Source of the DNA: Tolypeutes matacus
Taxonomy: Eukaryota; Chordata; Mammalia; Cingulata; Chlamyphoridae
Assembly: GCA_026826555.1 (NCBI GenBank)
Contig: JAKSZT010053764.1
Span: 34,968,357-35,032,356 of the forward strand
Direction of reading: 5' to 3'
Length of the DNA: 64,000 bases
Shown: piece after piece, positions 10,590 through 21,989 of the stretch
Position numbering within the stretch: position 1 is the stretch's first letter
Layout: each line of letters opens with the position of its first letter
The notes under the pieces: generated by a model
The model's database searches: none
What the model was told of the DNA's origin: nothing
The model's input: the letters and a program-made list of their open reading frames with translations, nothing else
Position numbers and translations under genes: made by a program

Positions 10590-10812
10590 ATGACCACTGA
10601 CTTCAGAATCAGAGAGACTTGGATTTAAATCCTTGCTCTATAAATCCTACTTGTGTGGATCTTGGGCAAAGGACTTCAACTCTGAAATCTTGCCTGACTC
10701 ATTGGAAGCTGTACACAATACCCACCTCATAGGTGCATTGTGGGGATTAAATGATTTAATATAGAGTATAATGCCCAACATAAATTCAATGCTTACTAGA
10801 TATTATAATTAT
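10590..10812 (+). mobile_element. MIR SINE
   Basis: Plus-strand MIR order is clear: 'GAATCAGAGAGACTTGGATT' with a degenerate B box, 'GATCTTGGGCAAAGGACTTC', 'ACCCACCTCATAGGTGCATT', 'GGGGATTAAATGATTTAATA', then the LINE-like 3' end. Confidence 0.85.
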
Positions 10813-10829
10813 TATTAACATAGATAAAG

Positions 10830-11035
10830 AACATTAAACTTGGAATCTGACGGTGTTAAATGTGTGATATTAGGCACAGTGTTTAGACACTCTGAACTTC
10901 ATATCGCTCATTATTTAAAAAGGAAAAATATTCAAGCTTAATAGGATTGTTGTAGGAATTAAATGTGATAACATCTAAGCAAGATCCTAGCACTGGGCCT
11001 AGCACATACTAGGAACCCAATAAATTTTACTTAAA
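10830..11035 (+). mobile_element. MIR SINE
   Basis: A second MIR follows in the same orientation: 'GTGTGATATTAGGCACAGTG', 'GGATTGTTGTAGGAATTAAA', 'CTAGCACTGGGCCTAGCACA', 'GGAACCCAATAAATTTTAC'. The two MIRs are about 20 bp apart. Confidence 0.8.
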
Positions 11036-11094
11036 TAAGTCTCTGAAATATGTACATTGCAAAAACACAAAGTATTATACCAAAATGTCCTTCA

Positions 11095-11275
11095 ATGAAT
11101 AATAATAGCAAATAATTACTCTCAGGGTTTTCCTTAGCATCTTTTAGCCACCTCACATATATTTATTTTCTCATTTAATTTTAAAGGTCACCCTTTTGTT
11201 ATCCCTATTACAGATGAGGAAGATAAAACCCTGAGAGGTACAGATACAAATACTCACCTGAAGTCTCATAGCACT
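11095..11275 (-). mobile_element. MIR SINE fragment
   Basis: Reverse MIR core: 'CTCATTTAATTTTAAAGGTC', 'TATCCCTATTACAGATGAGG', 'ACCCTGAGAGGTACAGA'. Followed by a TA microsatellite at 11277-11299. Confidence 0.7.
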
Positions 11276-11390
11276 TTTTATATATATATATATATATAAA
11301 AAAAAGCTATGTGTTATTTTATTTCACATCATACACATTATTTGTAAACAATAGGCCTTCATTTCTTTTCTTCCAATTAACCTTTTTTGT

Positions 11391-11825
11391 GTGTGGGGGG
11401 GTAAAAATCAAATTTTTCACAATACAAACCAATATTTGTAAAATGATATATAGATATATATGCGTTTATGTGCCTTTGCTTAAATAAATGTTATTTTTTT
11501 TTCATATATATTTTAAAAGATGCCTAGATTACATAAATGTTACACAAAAATTACAGGGATTCCCATGATCTCTACCTCCCATCCCTCCCATAAAATCTCA
11601 CATAAACATCTTTCATTAGTGTGGCACATCATCTGCAATGGATATATACATCCTGGGGCTTTGCCACTAAGCATAGACCACAGTTCACATCGTAGACCAC
11701 TCTCTCTCCCACACAGTTCTGCATGGTATATGCTGGTGTAAAATGGCCTATATCCGTCGCCACATCACTCAGGACAACCCCCAAGTCCTGAAAAAGCCCC
11801 TGTATTACAACTGCAAATCATAGCA
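11391..11825 (-). mobile_element. Unnamed L1-like non-autonomous retroposon, copy 3 (5'-truncated, long-tailed type)
   Basis: On the minus strand it aligns with the last ~460 bp of the copy at 4894-6336, including 'GTAATACAGGGGC', 'GTGGGAGAGAGTGGTCTAC' and 'GTGAACTGTGGTCTATG'. It also includes the ~110-bp 3' extension ending 'TTTGATTTTTACC'. The 5' end is truncated near the position of 5873 in copy 1. The tail region here is 'ACCCCCCCACACACAAAA' in minus orientation rather than pure A. A 73-codon plus-strand frame (11520-11741) is antisense to the element and meaningless. Confidence 0.8.
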
Positions 11826-12099
11826 TGTTGTTTAACCATCTATCTTCCTTCAGAAAAAAAAAAACTTCTAAATTTCAGATGACTTTCAAACTTGGGGAAA
11901 AAAAGGATTTAAAGACTGGGCCTCAAAAGCAGAGAGGAGTCCAGGTAAGAAACCAACTCTGGAGAAGCAACATCTTCATCCATCAGCCAACAATGAGGGA
12001 CTGTGTGAACAACCATGATGGCACCATTGAGTGGGCACCATCTCTAACTTCTTGGAATTCACACTGTAGTTCAGTGAGATAAAGTGTGTAAACAGATTA

Positions 12100-12440
12100 G
12101 TCTCCTTGATGCAGTATGTATTGAGGACAGATTGATAGCACCATTAGTAGTGTTAGATGAGGTCATAGGAGATTAAAACTCATCTGGCTAGAGTGATAAA
12201 GGAAGCTTTCCAGAAGAGAATTGGATCTGAACATGGCTTTGAACAACTGAATGATACAGGATATTGACATGCAGAGATGGGTGGAAGGCATTCTAACCCG
12301 AGTAAACAATGGAGGGAAAAAAGCACAAAGCATATCCTGGGGACAATGAGCAGTCCCTTAGGACCAGAGAGATCTTATTGGAACAGAGCAAGGAAGGATA
12401 GGACCAGATTTGAGGCAGCCTTGAATATTAGGTTTAATGA
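12100..12440 (-). mobile_element. L2 LINE fragment
   Basis: Reverse L2 order: 'GGAAGCTTTCCAGAAGAGAA', 'GATCTGAACATGGCTTTGAA', 'GGTGGAAGGCATTCTAACCC', 'GGATAGGACCAGATTTGAGG', 'CAGCCTTGAATATTAGG'. No open frame survives. Confidence 0.6.
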
Positions 12441-12464
12441 TAATTATAACTATAATTATACTAA

Positions 12465-12690
12465 TTATAACAACTACCATTTATTATTAAATAGCACTTA
12501 TCACATGTAGGCAGCTGACTAGAACTTAGAATATTTAACAACTTTATGAGGTAGGCATTATTGCCTAATTTTTACAGATGAAGAAATTGAAATTATGAAG
12601 GTTATGTTACTATCCCAAAGTCACAAGCTAATGAGTGACAAAGATGGGATTCAAGCTCAGATCTAATTCTAAAGTTATGTTTTTAACACC
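12465..12690 (-). mobile_element. MIR SINE
   Basis: Reverse MIR: 'CTACCATTTATTATTAAATA', 'ACTTTATGAGGTAGGCATTA', 'TTTTTACAGATGAAGAAATT', 'CCAAAGTCACAAGCTAATGA', 'GGGATTCAAGCTCAGATCTA'. It starts in an AT-rich tract that may be a small expansion. Confidence 0.8.
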
Positions 12691-12779
12691 CTTACTGTTA
12701 CTGCTTTTCTTGGAAAAGTCTGGACTTAATCTTGTAAAAACATTTACTGAAGAGCTTTTGACTTCCCAAACTTTCTGAA

Positions 12780-13990
12780 GTGTTAATTCTCAGTCTTCTC
12801 TTTCCTTGATTTATCAGCAGAATTAACCACAGTTGATCATTCTGTCCTCCTTGATATACTCCTTAACCTGCCTTCTAGAACACAGCACTGTCTCAGTTTT
12901 TCTTCTGCTTCACCTTCTCCATCCCTTTGCTGATTGCTCCTCTTTTCCTCAATCTCCCAATGTTAGGGTGGTCCAACATTCCATGTTTCTCTTATCTCTA
13001 CACTCACTTCCATTGGTGATCTCACCCAACCTAATTGGCTTTAAATATCTCCGATGTGCTGACGACTCACAAATTAACATCTCTAGCCCAGACCTCTCTC
13101 ATGAAGTCTTGACTCATATCCAGCTGATGTATTTTTACTTCTCCACTTGGAAGTCGAAAATTGAACTGCTGATGTTTCCCCACCCAAACCTGTTCCACCT
13201 GCATTCTTCTACAATTTCATTCATGGCATCTCCCTCAGGCCAAAACCATGGCATAATCCTTAATCCCTTACTTATTTCACACCCCAACTCCAATCTGTAA
13301 AGGAATTTGGATATATTAGGAACATATCCAGGATCTGATCACTTCTCACCACCTGAACTGCTACCAACTTGATCCGTTCCACTATCATCTCTCTTGGTGC
13401 AAGCCTCCTTCTTCCCTTGTTGCTTCTACCCTTCCCTTTTAATGGTCTATTTTCAACTCAAAGGAAAGATGATTAATTTTCAAAACATAAGTCAGATCAG
13501 TAGTGGTCTGATATATTCTACTTCCTCCCTTCATCTCCAGTCTCGCAGGCCTAGTGTTTATTTCTTCCTGTTTCCTTGTGCCATTTCTCCTGCCTATCAT
13601 ATCCAATATCTGCTTGGCTAGTTCTCTCACCTGCTTCAAGTCTTAGTTCAAATCTCACCTTCCCAATGAGGTCTTATCCTAATCATCAACAGAAAACTGA
13701 AAACTTTCACGGGCTACGAGCACTCCTAATGGACCTTTCCCCTGTCTACTTTTAATTTAGTTTTCCACAGGACTTCTAACCTTCTAACCATACCATATAA
13801 ATATATGTTTATATGTGTTGTCTATTTCCCACAGTAGAATATAAACTTCTCAGGAGCAGAAATTTTTATCTATCTTTTTGCTCTTCACAACTCCCAAAAA
13901 GCTAGAAATTGCTGGAAGATAGAAGATGTTATATAAATATTTGTTTATATTCATTTGAATGGTGAGTAAGTGAAATAAATGAATGTATAC
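12780..13990 (+). mobile_element. L2 LINE with complete 3' end
   Basis: A ~1.2-kb plus-strand L2. It runs through the C-terminal part of the reverse-transcriptase ORF ('CTTTAAATATCTCCGATGTG', 'CCAGACCTCTCTCATGAAG', 'GGATATATTAGGAACATATC', 'TCTGATCACTTCTCACCACC', 'AAAACATAAGTCAGATCA'). It then enters the 3' UTR ('AGAATATAAACTTCTCAGGA') and the characteristic 3' terminus with ATTTGTTTATATTC and AAATGAATG. It lacks an A tail, as L2 does. It is one of the longer ancient copies in the window. Confidence 0.8.
12990..13300 (+). pseudogene. L2 ORF2 reverse-transcriptase remnant
   Basis: Part of a 155-codon open frame (12833-13300) reads as the CR1/L2-clade reverse transcriptase around and after the catalytic box. 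The YADD-equivalent appears as CADD (about residues 75-78 of that frame), followed by a 'SPDLS' segment and 'STWKSKIELLMF', which corresponds to the family's 'STWMS..HLKLN..KTELLI' region. The Tyr-to-Cys change and the lack of upstream fingers show it is inactive. The open frame is a chance survival in an old element. Confidence 0.75.
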
Positions 13991-14800
13991 AGTATGTATT
14001 TTCTGTTCTTTTTGCTCTTCCTCTCTCTCTCTTTGTAGACATCTACTTTGCAAGGGCCCTGGTAAGACCATTCACATCTTCTAAGAAGTGACTACATCGT
14101 GCACATATACTTTTTACATTTTTTAAAAAACATTTTTATTACAAAAGTTGAGAACTTACAAAACAATCAAGCACATGTGGAGAACTCCCATATAACAACC
14201 CTTCAACAACACACCACACGGTGTGGGACATTTGTTTCAGATTCTGAAATAATATCATCAGGCTATTACCACTATCTGTGGTTGATAGTGTACATTTCAC
14301 ATATTTTTTCCATACACCCCTACAATTAACACTGTACAACTTTGGCATTGATGCAAGAATATTACAGTATTGCTGTTAACTATAGTCCATGGGTTACATT
14401 AATTGCATTTTTCCCATGCTTCTCCACATTCCCAACACTCTGCAATAGTGACGTACATCCATTCTAGTTCACAGAAGGACATTCTTGCATTTGTACTACT
14501 AACCACAGTTCTCATCCACCTCTGGGTTCACTGTATTAGTCAGCCCCTACGTTATACTCTAGCTTTCTTTCAATTGACATTTACATCCCTAGACTACCCT
14601 GTTCAGCCACAATCCCATTTATAAACCAGGTGCTACTCACTATAATGTGTTACCATCAACTCTATCCATTTCCACACTTTTATAGACAAGTTGATTAAAA
14701 CATCTACATACATTTAGCATCAGTACTCCTTCACAGCCTGCCTCTTATCTCCTAAAAACATATACTCTAGGTTTTAACTCCATGCATTTATTCTTCATAT

Positions 14801-16119
14801 TTAGTTCATATTAGTGAGACCACGCAATATTTGACCTTTTGGTGTCTGGCTTATTTCACTTAGCATTACGTTTTCAAGATGCAACCATGTTCTCAGCTGT
14901 GTTCCAGTTTCATTTCTTCTTACTGCAGCATAATATTCGATCATTCGTATATACCACATTTTGTTTATCCATTCATTGGTTGATGGATACTTGGGTTGTT
15001 CCATCTTTTGCCAATTGTGAATAATACTGCTATGAACATTGGTGTGCAGATGTCTGTTTGTGTCACAGTTTTCAGTTATTCTGGATATATTCTTAGTAGA
15101 GGAAATGCAGGATCAAATGCCAGTTCTATATTTAGCTACTGAGAAACCGCCAGACTGTCTTCCACAGAGGCTGCACCATTCTACACTCCCACCAACAGTG
15201 AAGGAGTGTTTCTATTTCTCCACATCTTATCCAGAACTTGTTGTACTGTTTTCTTAATAATGGCCATTCTATACAGCATGAGATGATATCTCATTGTTGT
15301 TTTGATTTGCATTTCCCTAATAGCTAGTGATATTGAACATTTATTCATATGCTTTTTGGCCATTTGTATTTCCTCCTTGGAGAAATTTCTATTTAACTCT
15401 TTTGCCCATTTTTAAAATTAGATTGCTTGCTCTTTTATTGTTGAGTTGTATGATCTCTTTATATAGAATGAAGTCAAACCCTTATCAGATATGTGTTTTC
15501 AAAATATTTTTTCCCACTGAGTGGGCTACCTGTTCACCTTCTGGATGAAATCCTTTGAAACACAGAAGTATTCAAGTTTGAAGAGGTCCCATTTATCCAT
15601 GTTTTCTTTCATTGCTCCTGCTTTCTGTGTAAGGTTTAAGAATGTACCACATACCACCAGGTCTTGAAGATGTTTTCCTACTTTTCTTCTAGGACCTTTA
15701 TGGTTCTAGCTTTTATATTTAGGTCTTTGTTCCATTTTGAGTTAATTTTTTAATAAGGTATGAGATAGGAGTCCTCTTTGGTTTAGATATGTATATCCAG
15801 TTCTCCCAGCACCATTTGTTGAATAGACTGTTCTGCCCTAGCCGGGTGGTCTTGACAGCCTTGTCAAAAAGCACTTGACCATAGATGTGAGGGTCAGTTT
15901 CTGAACCATCAGTTCAGTTCCATTGGTCTATGTGTCTATCTTTATGCCAGCACTATGATGTTTTTACCACTGTAGCTAGGTAATATGATTTAAAGTATGG
16001 AAGTGAGAGTCCTCCAACTTCGCTTTTCCTTTTTAAGATGATTCTGGATATTCAGGGCCCTTTATGCTTCCAAATAAATTTGATAATTGTATTTTCCATT
16101 TGTTTAAAAAATGCTGGTG
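14801..16119 (-). pseudogene. L1-A ORF2 C-terminal half
   Basis: On the minus strand this encodes the distal ORF2 protein after the reverse-transcriptase palm, in order. It includes the segment equivalent to 63170-64000 of L1-D, a '[15 protein letters not shown]' block (15181-15363) and the C-terminal 'NEWINKMWYIRMIEYYAAV' block (14801-15004). Stops and frameshifts split it into short frames. In the intact family this part holds the thumb-like and Cys-rich regions needed for retrotransposition. Confidence 0.8.
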
Positions 16120-16178
16120 GAGATTAATCCATTAACATTCAATGTTATTGCTGGAAAGGCAGTTCTTATTTCACCCAT
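16120..16178 (-). pseudogene. L1-A ORF2 N-terminal stub
   Basis: The ORF2 start codon is at 16178-16176. The first 19 codons read MGEIRTAFPAITLNVNGLI, containing the endonuclease's first conserved Asn (N of 'NVNGL'). The frame then jumps to distal ORF2 sequence, so the rest of the endonuclease and the reverse-transcriptase catalytic core are gone. Confidence 0.8.
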
Positions 16179-16189
16179 TTTGACCTTTG

Positions 16190-17205
16190 GGTTTTATCTC
16201 TCTTATTTTCATCATTCTTTTTACACTTTTAGTTACTTTTACTGATATAATCTTCATTTCTAGACTCTCTTCCAAGCCTCTCTCTCCCATCTTTTCTTTT
16301 CAGGCTGTAGCACTCCCTTTAATATTTCCTATAAGTTGGTCTCTTGGTTATAAACTCTCTCAGTTTCTGTTTACCTATGAATATTCTAAACTCTCATTTT
16401 TGAAAGATAATCTTGTTGGATATAAGATTCTTGGCTTTCAGTTTTTCTCTTGCAGTATCTTAATATCATATCACTGCCTTCTTACTTCCCAGGTTTCTGA
16501 CGAGAAATCAGCATTTAATCTTATTGGGTATCTCTACATGTTATGCATTGCTTTTCTCTTGCTGCTCTCAGAATTCTCTTTGTCTTTTGACATTCTGATT
16601 AGTATGAGTCTCAGAGCTGGTCTATTCTGATTTATTCAGATGGGAGTGAGTTTTGCTTCTTGGACACAGATGTATATGTTCTTCAATAGAGTTGGGAAAT
16701 TTTCTACCATTATTTCTTCAAATATTCCTTCCACTCCTTTTCCCTTCTCTTCTTCTTCTGGGACACCCATGATATGTAAGTTTGTCTGTTTCTTGCTGTC
16801 ATTTACTTCCCTGAAAACCTATTCAATTTTTTTCCATCTTTTATCTGTTCTTTTTTATGTTTGCTTCCAGGAGGCCATGTCTTCAAGCTCACCAATCCTT
16901 TCTTCTGCCCCCTCAAATCTGCTGTTATATGCCTCCATTGTTTAATTTCATTTATTGTGCCTTTCATTCCCATAAGATTTGCTATTTTTCTATGTATGCT
17001 TTCAAATTCTTAGTGATTATACAGTGTCTTCTTAATATCCTTAATCTCTTTAGCCATATCATTGAATTTATTAAGAAGATTTGTTTAAACATCTAAGATT
17101 AGTTCTTTCAACTTCTTTATGTCATCTGGAGGTTTATCTTGTTCCTTTGACTGGGCCATATCTTCCTGTTTCTTGGTATGGATTGTAATTTTTTGTTGAT
17201 GTCTT
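16190..17205 (-). pseudogene. L1-A ORF1 (RNA-binding protein) relic
   Basis: The minus strand carries an ORF1 with recognisable N-terminal 'MAQSKEQDK' and 'DIKKLKEL' segments (about 17070-17155), and a C-terminal region whose antisense gives the plus-strand frames at 16187-16945. ORF1p normally forms a coiled-coil trimer that binds L1 RNA. Several stops and frameshifts break this copy. Confidence 0.7.
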
Positions 17206-17564
17206 GTTAGCTGACTTACTAGAGGTATTTATTCTGGGCACAGTTTCTCTCTTTAGTTTAGGGCTTTCTTGCCCTTTCTCCCTTGCTGCTTTGTGTAGTA
17301 GGAGCCAAAGATGTAGTTGGTACTGTAAGCTGTAGAAATTGAAGCTCCCTGTGTTGTCCCAAGGCTTGATGAAGCTTCTGCCATCATTCTCCTCTGCCAG
17401 GGATTGTGACAGGGCCACAGCAATGTGTAATAATCCAAGTGTTAAGCCCCAAAGCTGGGCCTTTGGGGATAACCAGAGATGTGGAGAAAAAAACTTTAAC
17501 ATGAAAGTTAGCAGAACTTACACTTATTACATCTGCAGAGGCAAGGAGCCAAGGTCAGTCTAAT

Positions 17565-18310
17565 CTGTGAAGGCTGAAAGAGCCTCCCATTTCCCAGAAA
17601 GGCTGAGAAAGCACAGCTCCCTTTCTATTATACTTGGGAGCAGGGATGGTGCTACAGGTGTCTGACTATTCCATCTGTTTAGGCTAAAATCACCTGCAGT
17701 TATCAGAGAGGCTGAGGAAACACCACCCCCTTCTTGTCCTATCGGGGGTAGGGGTGGAGCCACATGCACCCAACAGTCAAGTTCGTGCAGGCCAAAAGTG
17801 CCTGCAGTTGCCCAGACAGGCTGAGAAAACATCAGCCCCTTCCTATCATATGAGGCAGGGGCAGGGTTGGAGATGGAAAAGAAGGCACTCAACAGACCAG
17901 TTTGTGCAGGCTGAAAGGTCCCATAGTTGCCTGGAGATGCTGAGGAAACACAGCTCCCCTCCTATCCTATGGGGGGGGGGGATGGAGCTACAGTTGTCTG
18001 AGTATTTCCAGTGGGCTGAAAGCAGTTGCAGTTGACCAAAGAGGCTGAAGAAACCAGCCCTCTCCTATCCTATAGGGTGGAGGGATAAAGACGGAAGTGA
18101 AGGTGCTTAATGAACCAGTTTGTCTGGACCAAAAGTGCCTGCAGTTGCCCATAGAGGACAAAGAAACAGAACTCCTCTCCCATCTTATTGGGGTAAGAGT
18201 ATGGAGCCCCAGGTGTCCAACTATTTAGTCTGCTCCAGCCAAAAGTGCCTGCAGTTACCCAGAGAGGTTGGTGTAGGTTCCGCCAGCTTCTTCACTGCCA
18301 GAGGCGGGGC
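17565..18310 (-). repeat. Tandem ~110-bp units in the L1-A 5' UTR
   Basis: Seven imperfect units recur with spacing of about 105-120 bp. Each has a 'CCTGCAGTTGCCCAGA-GAGGCTGAG-AAACA-CAGC-CC-CTCCTATCCTAT-GGG' pattern (plus-strand view), with starts near 17578, 17692, 17800, 17920, 18022, 18132 and 18245. They lie between the L1 5' end and ORF1, where mouse L1 promoters also carry tandem monomers. The open frames on both strands here (17560-17892, 17754-18035, 18120-18320) are products of the periodicity. Confidence 0.85.
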
Positions 18311-18836
18311 TGGAGCCTAGGCTAGGGCTGCATTCTGATCGGGGCAGAAAGAAGCCAGTCCCTACCATCACTGTGTCAATCAGCCCCGCTTCCCTTTATG
18401 CCATGGGTGGAGTTAAAATAGTGGCTACCGGCCTGTTTCCAACTTGGACGGGTTCAAACTTTATCTGTCTTAGGATTATACTGAGGCAGCCTAATTTACT
18501 AATCAGTTGCTGAAGTTGTTGGCCAACTGTCTCTTTCCACCCCATTTGTGAGAAATGAAGCTTCCAACTCCAGCCATGGAATAACTCCTGACATGGCTTG
18601 TGCCACCAGCAGAGGATGGGCACCAGCCTCCACGGTGTGGAATGCTCTACTCATGCAACTTCATTGCAGATGGGCAGTCTCCTCCTTTCATTCTTTCAAG
18701 GATGTTGCAGGATGTTCCTCTGGTCTCCCAGGGGCCCCTAAACAGGTACTTTAGATAGCTCTTGGTCATTACTAACTGTCCTGTAGAATGAGCTGACTCT
18801 TGGAGCTCCTTACTCAGCCGCCATCTTGCCCCACCC

Positions 18837-19097
18837 CTATGACTGCATACATTTTAAAAATCAGTGGTGGGGGCAGGTTGTCCTCAAGATATAATTCAGG
18901 AGTTTCTACACCCAAACTTACATTGAGGAGATATACTTGGCAGATTGCAAGTGATTTATAAATACTTTTGAGTGAAATAAGAACCAATATTTCAGTTATT
19001 ATAATAGGTCAAAGAATAGATGGCCAGGGTTTGACCTGGAAATGTGTATGGGGGAAAGGGTTGAGAAAAACTAAGACAGAGTAGTCTCTTTGGTAGC
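18837..19097. other. No recognisable feature
   Basis: Spacer between the L1-A 5' end and the inverted repeat. Nothing recognised. Confidence 0.4.
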
Positions 19098-19320
19098 AAC
19101 TGATGTTAAATGTCAAAAAGTTCTCTAGTTTATATAATATGTATACAATTTAATATATATTATAGTACATATGTAATATGTAAAAATGTGAACTTGAAAT
19201 AAGTGAACCAATTCCATAAAAGCAAGTTATATTTCACATATACTTTCACCTTGACACATCCCATACTCTTTTATAAGTGCTTATTATTCTCAGTACATTT
19301 CACTTGTTTATTTTTAAAAA
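19098..19320 (+). repeat. Left arm of a ~220-bp inverted repeat
   Basis: From 'AACTGATGTTAAATGTCAAA' through 'CACTTGTTTATTTTT' this is the reverse complement of 21990-22209. By eye there are about a dozen substitutions and one small indel, roughly 94% identity. It contains a TATA-rich core ('TTAATATATATTATAGTACA') but no motif of a known terminal inverted repeat. The arms are 2.67 kb apart. Confidence 0.9.
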
Positions 19321-21416
19321 AAAGTGGTTGTGATCCCCAAACAGCAAGATTTCTCCTGTACATATTCAACGGTAAAGGGGCAGGCTGGGAGGGACATATT
19401 TGAGTAGTTGTTCTCTCACCATGCTTTATCTCAAATGCATGATGAGACATCTAGATATCTTCGACACAAAGCACTATGAAGGAATAATAAAACTATTAAG
19501 GTCAATAAAGCTTAAACTGTCTCCAAGAAAATTAGAGTGGAGATCACATGGTGCATATATGTAAATACACACACTCATGGCACTGATATAGCAATTAAAA
19601 TTAACCATACCATCTTACAGAAATTAAACAGTAAGAGAACAAGAGATAGTATTAGCCTTCCTTTTACATATATCACTATGTTTTTTATGGGAAAGTGTTT
19701 TAATGAGAAAATTCAGCACAGATTAAATACCAATTAAAGTTTGCCCTCTATTGAAAGGCCCTCATCCCCATTTGCAGAAACCATCTTTATAGGTGAACCT
19801 TGTCACTGTAAGCCTAGAATTCTGAATGTGGCTTGCTTTCATTTAGATTGAAAATTTGTTTTTAGTACACTAAACTTCTAGTTTATAAAAGTCCATAGAA
19901 CATTTTTTCCCTAAAGTGTTTGTATATGTGTGTGTGTTTGTATGCGTATATCAAATTTAATGAAAGAAGGTCACACTCCCTCATGATATCAGTCTCTTAT
20001 CATTCATTTTCTCTACCTCCTTTTTAGCAAAGTAAGCACTGAAATAACAATCATCCTTTTTTGATGTCATTTCTAAGGTAGAAGAAAACTAATTTTTTTT
20101 TATGTCTTGATATATCAGCATTCACAAAAGTCTTCTATGTTGACTATGGCTTTACTTTTTATATAAAGTTTAAAAAGAAAGAAAACATTAAACAATAGTA
20201 CAACACATTTGTCATTTTCATAACCCTACTTTCAATTCTTATATAAGAAAGGTTACTTCTTCCTTGATGGATCCTTCAATGAAATATTCATTTGTATACC
20301 CCATGACATCACAACATGCTGTTATGGAAGTAATCAGAATATCATATTTAAATTTTTAGTTTCTCCACAGTGTCAATGAGGAAGAGATAAAAGGCCAACA
20401 ACAAATACAACTACAATAACAAAGTACACATTTTAAAAAGCCAATAATTAGAAAACATGAAAGAAAAAATTTTAAATGATAAAAGGTAAATGGGCTTAAC
20501 ATCTGCAAACTGGCACATTTTAAGCATTCTACTCTATAAAAATCTTGCTTTAAAAACAATGTTTCATCAATTCTTCTTGACATCCATAATAATGACAAAA
20601 TATCCTTACACATTTTCATATGTATTATTTCCTAAATGGCATAATAAAAGCTGTCAATTACTCCCTCTGCATACTAACAGAAAAGTGCAATCCTTTGTTC
20701 TGCGTATGACTGCATTTGCACATTATAGAATTATGAAATATTTACAAAGGGAAGGTTAAATCAATACAGCTCTAAAATTTGTACTTCAGTCTTCAGGGAC
20801 TTATATCATCTTGATTTAATGAAGTACAAGGAGTGAGAATGTTGACACACAGAAAAAAAAAATTCCGGTTTCCCCTTCATTGTACATACTGAAGGTATTG
20901 AAGTAGAATTTGTTGGTACCTAAGCAGTAACTAATTATTACACATTTTATGCCTCAACTATCAATTGACAAATCTTATGGTGAAAAACAGAAACCAATCA
21001 TCAAAAAGATGGTTACATACTACAATAAAGAAATATCTTCATTTAACTAGCTTGTCAAAATCATTTAAAATATTTTATATTCAAAAATACCACTTAATTA
21101 CAGTACAGAGATTAATCATTTTATATAAAAATAAAACTATAGTTATATAAACATTATATATATTTATGTATATTATTTAAAATATATTTTAATGTCATAT
21201 TTTGAGTATTTAAGCCTATATGTCTCATTAGTATAAAATACAGCTATGGACATAAGTTTCCGTAAACAGTATAAGATTATACCCATTAGATAAAACAGAA
21301 ATCTCTCTTCCTATTTGTAGAAATGACCAATCTCACAGTTTGTTCCAGTGAAAGCTTTAAGGAAGATGTGTACAAATTTGAGGAGGCAAGCAAAAAGCTT
21401 TTAAACAAAGTATCTT
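19321..21416. other. AT-rich spacer inside the inverted repeat, no gene seen
   Basis: Contains a short (TG)n run near 19925-19940 and many A/T homopolymers. Open frames are all under 90 codons and unmatched. I see no transposase-like frame and no recognisable mammalian repeat. Confidence 0.5.
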
Positions 21417-21989
21417 CAACTGCAAGCAAGACAGTTCCACCCATCTGCCTCCTGGGATCTAAGCCCCCTCTCCATTGGAACCAGAGTAGGCATCACCACC
21501 CCAAAATCCTCAAGATTAAGGAATGAAAAAAACATAAGGGGGAAATGCAACTATGGACTAAAGTAGATGTACTATTATTCTAGTAATGGAAGAACTCATC
21601 ATTGATATAAAGGCAGTGGTCACCAGAGGTTCTGACGGGAGGGAGAGGGAAGAATAGGTGTAACATGGGGCATTTTGGGGACATTGAAATTCTTTTGCAT
21701 GATATTGTAATGACAGATACAGGACACTATACATTTTGTCAAAACCTATAAAATTGTGTGGTGCAAAGTGTAAATCATAATGTCAACTATAGACCATGGT
21801 TAGTAGCATTACTTCAATACGTGTTCATCAATTGTAACAAATATACTCCACTAATGAAAGATGGATGTTGCTAAAGGGGGAAAGTATGGGAGGGGGAGTT
21901 GGTGGGTATATGGGAATCCCCTATATTTTTGATATAACAATTCATGTAATCTAAAGCTTCTTTAAAAATAAAAATAAAAAAGTATTTTT
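21417..21989 (+). mobile_element. Unnamed L1-like non-autonomous retroposon, copy 4 (5'-truncated)
   Basis: Aligns with the last ~570 bp of the copy at 6517-7886. It has 'AACTGCAAGCAAGACAGTTC', 'TCTGCCTCCTGGGATCTAAG', 'AAGGCAGTGGTCACCAGAGG', 'ACTATAGACCATGGTTAG' and 'CCCCTATATTTTTGATATAA'. The short-tailed form ends in 'AAAAATAAAAATAAAAAAGT'. It abuts the right arm of the inverted repeat directly. No convincing target-site duplication. Confidence 0.8.

Larger units (their letters stand above)
14108..18836 (-). mobile_element. L1-A: LINE-1, full 5' end, internally deleted
   Basis: Read on the minus strand: a 5' end with 'CAAGATGGCGGCTGAGTAAG' at about 18824 (a YY1-type AAGATGGCGGC core, as at many L1 starts), a ~1.6-kb 5' UTR with tandem units, a broken ORF1, a stub of ORF2, then the C-terminal half of ORF2, the 3' UTR and an A-rich end near 14108-14135. 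Compared with the L1 at 57863, about 2.4 kb of ORF2 is missing at 16120, with a short TCCA-type microhomology at the join. No clear target-site duplication was found. It cannot be autonomous. Confidence 0.85.

Noticed and set aside
16187..16945. 147- and 101-codon membrane-like proteins
   Set aside because: Antisense shadows of L1-A ORF1.
17565..18310. CRISPR-like or satellite array
   Set aside because: Units are imperfect, contiguous and lie within an L1 5' UTR in a vertebrate context; there are no spacers.
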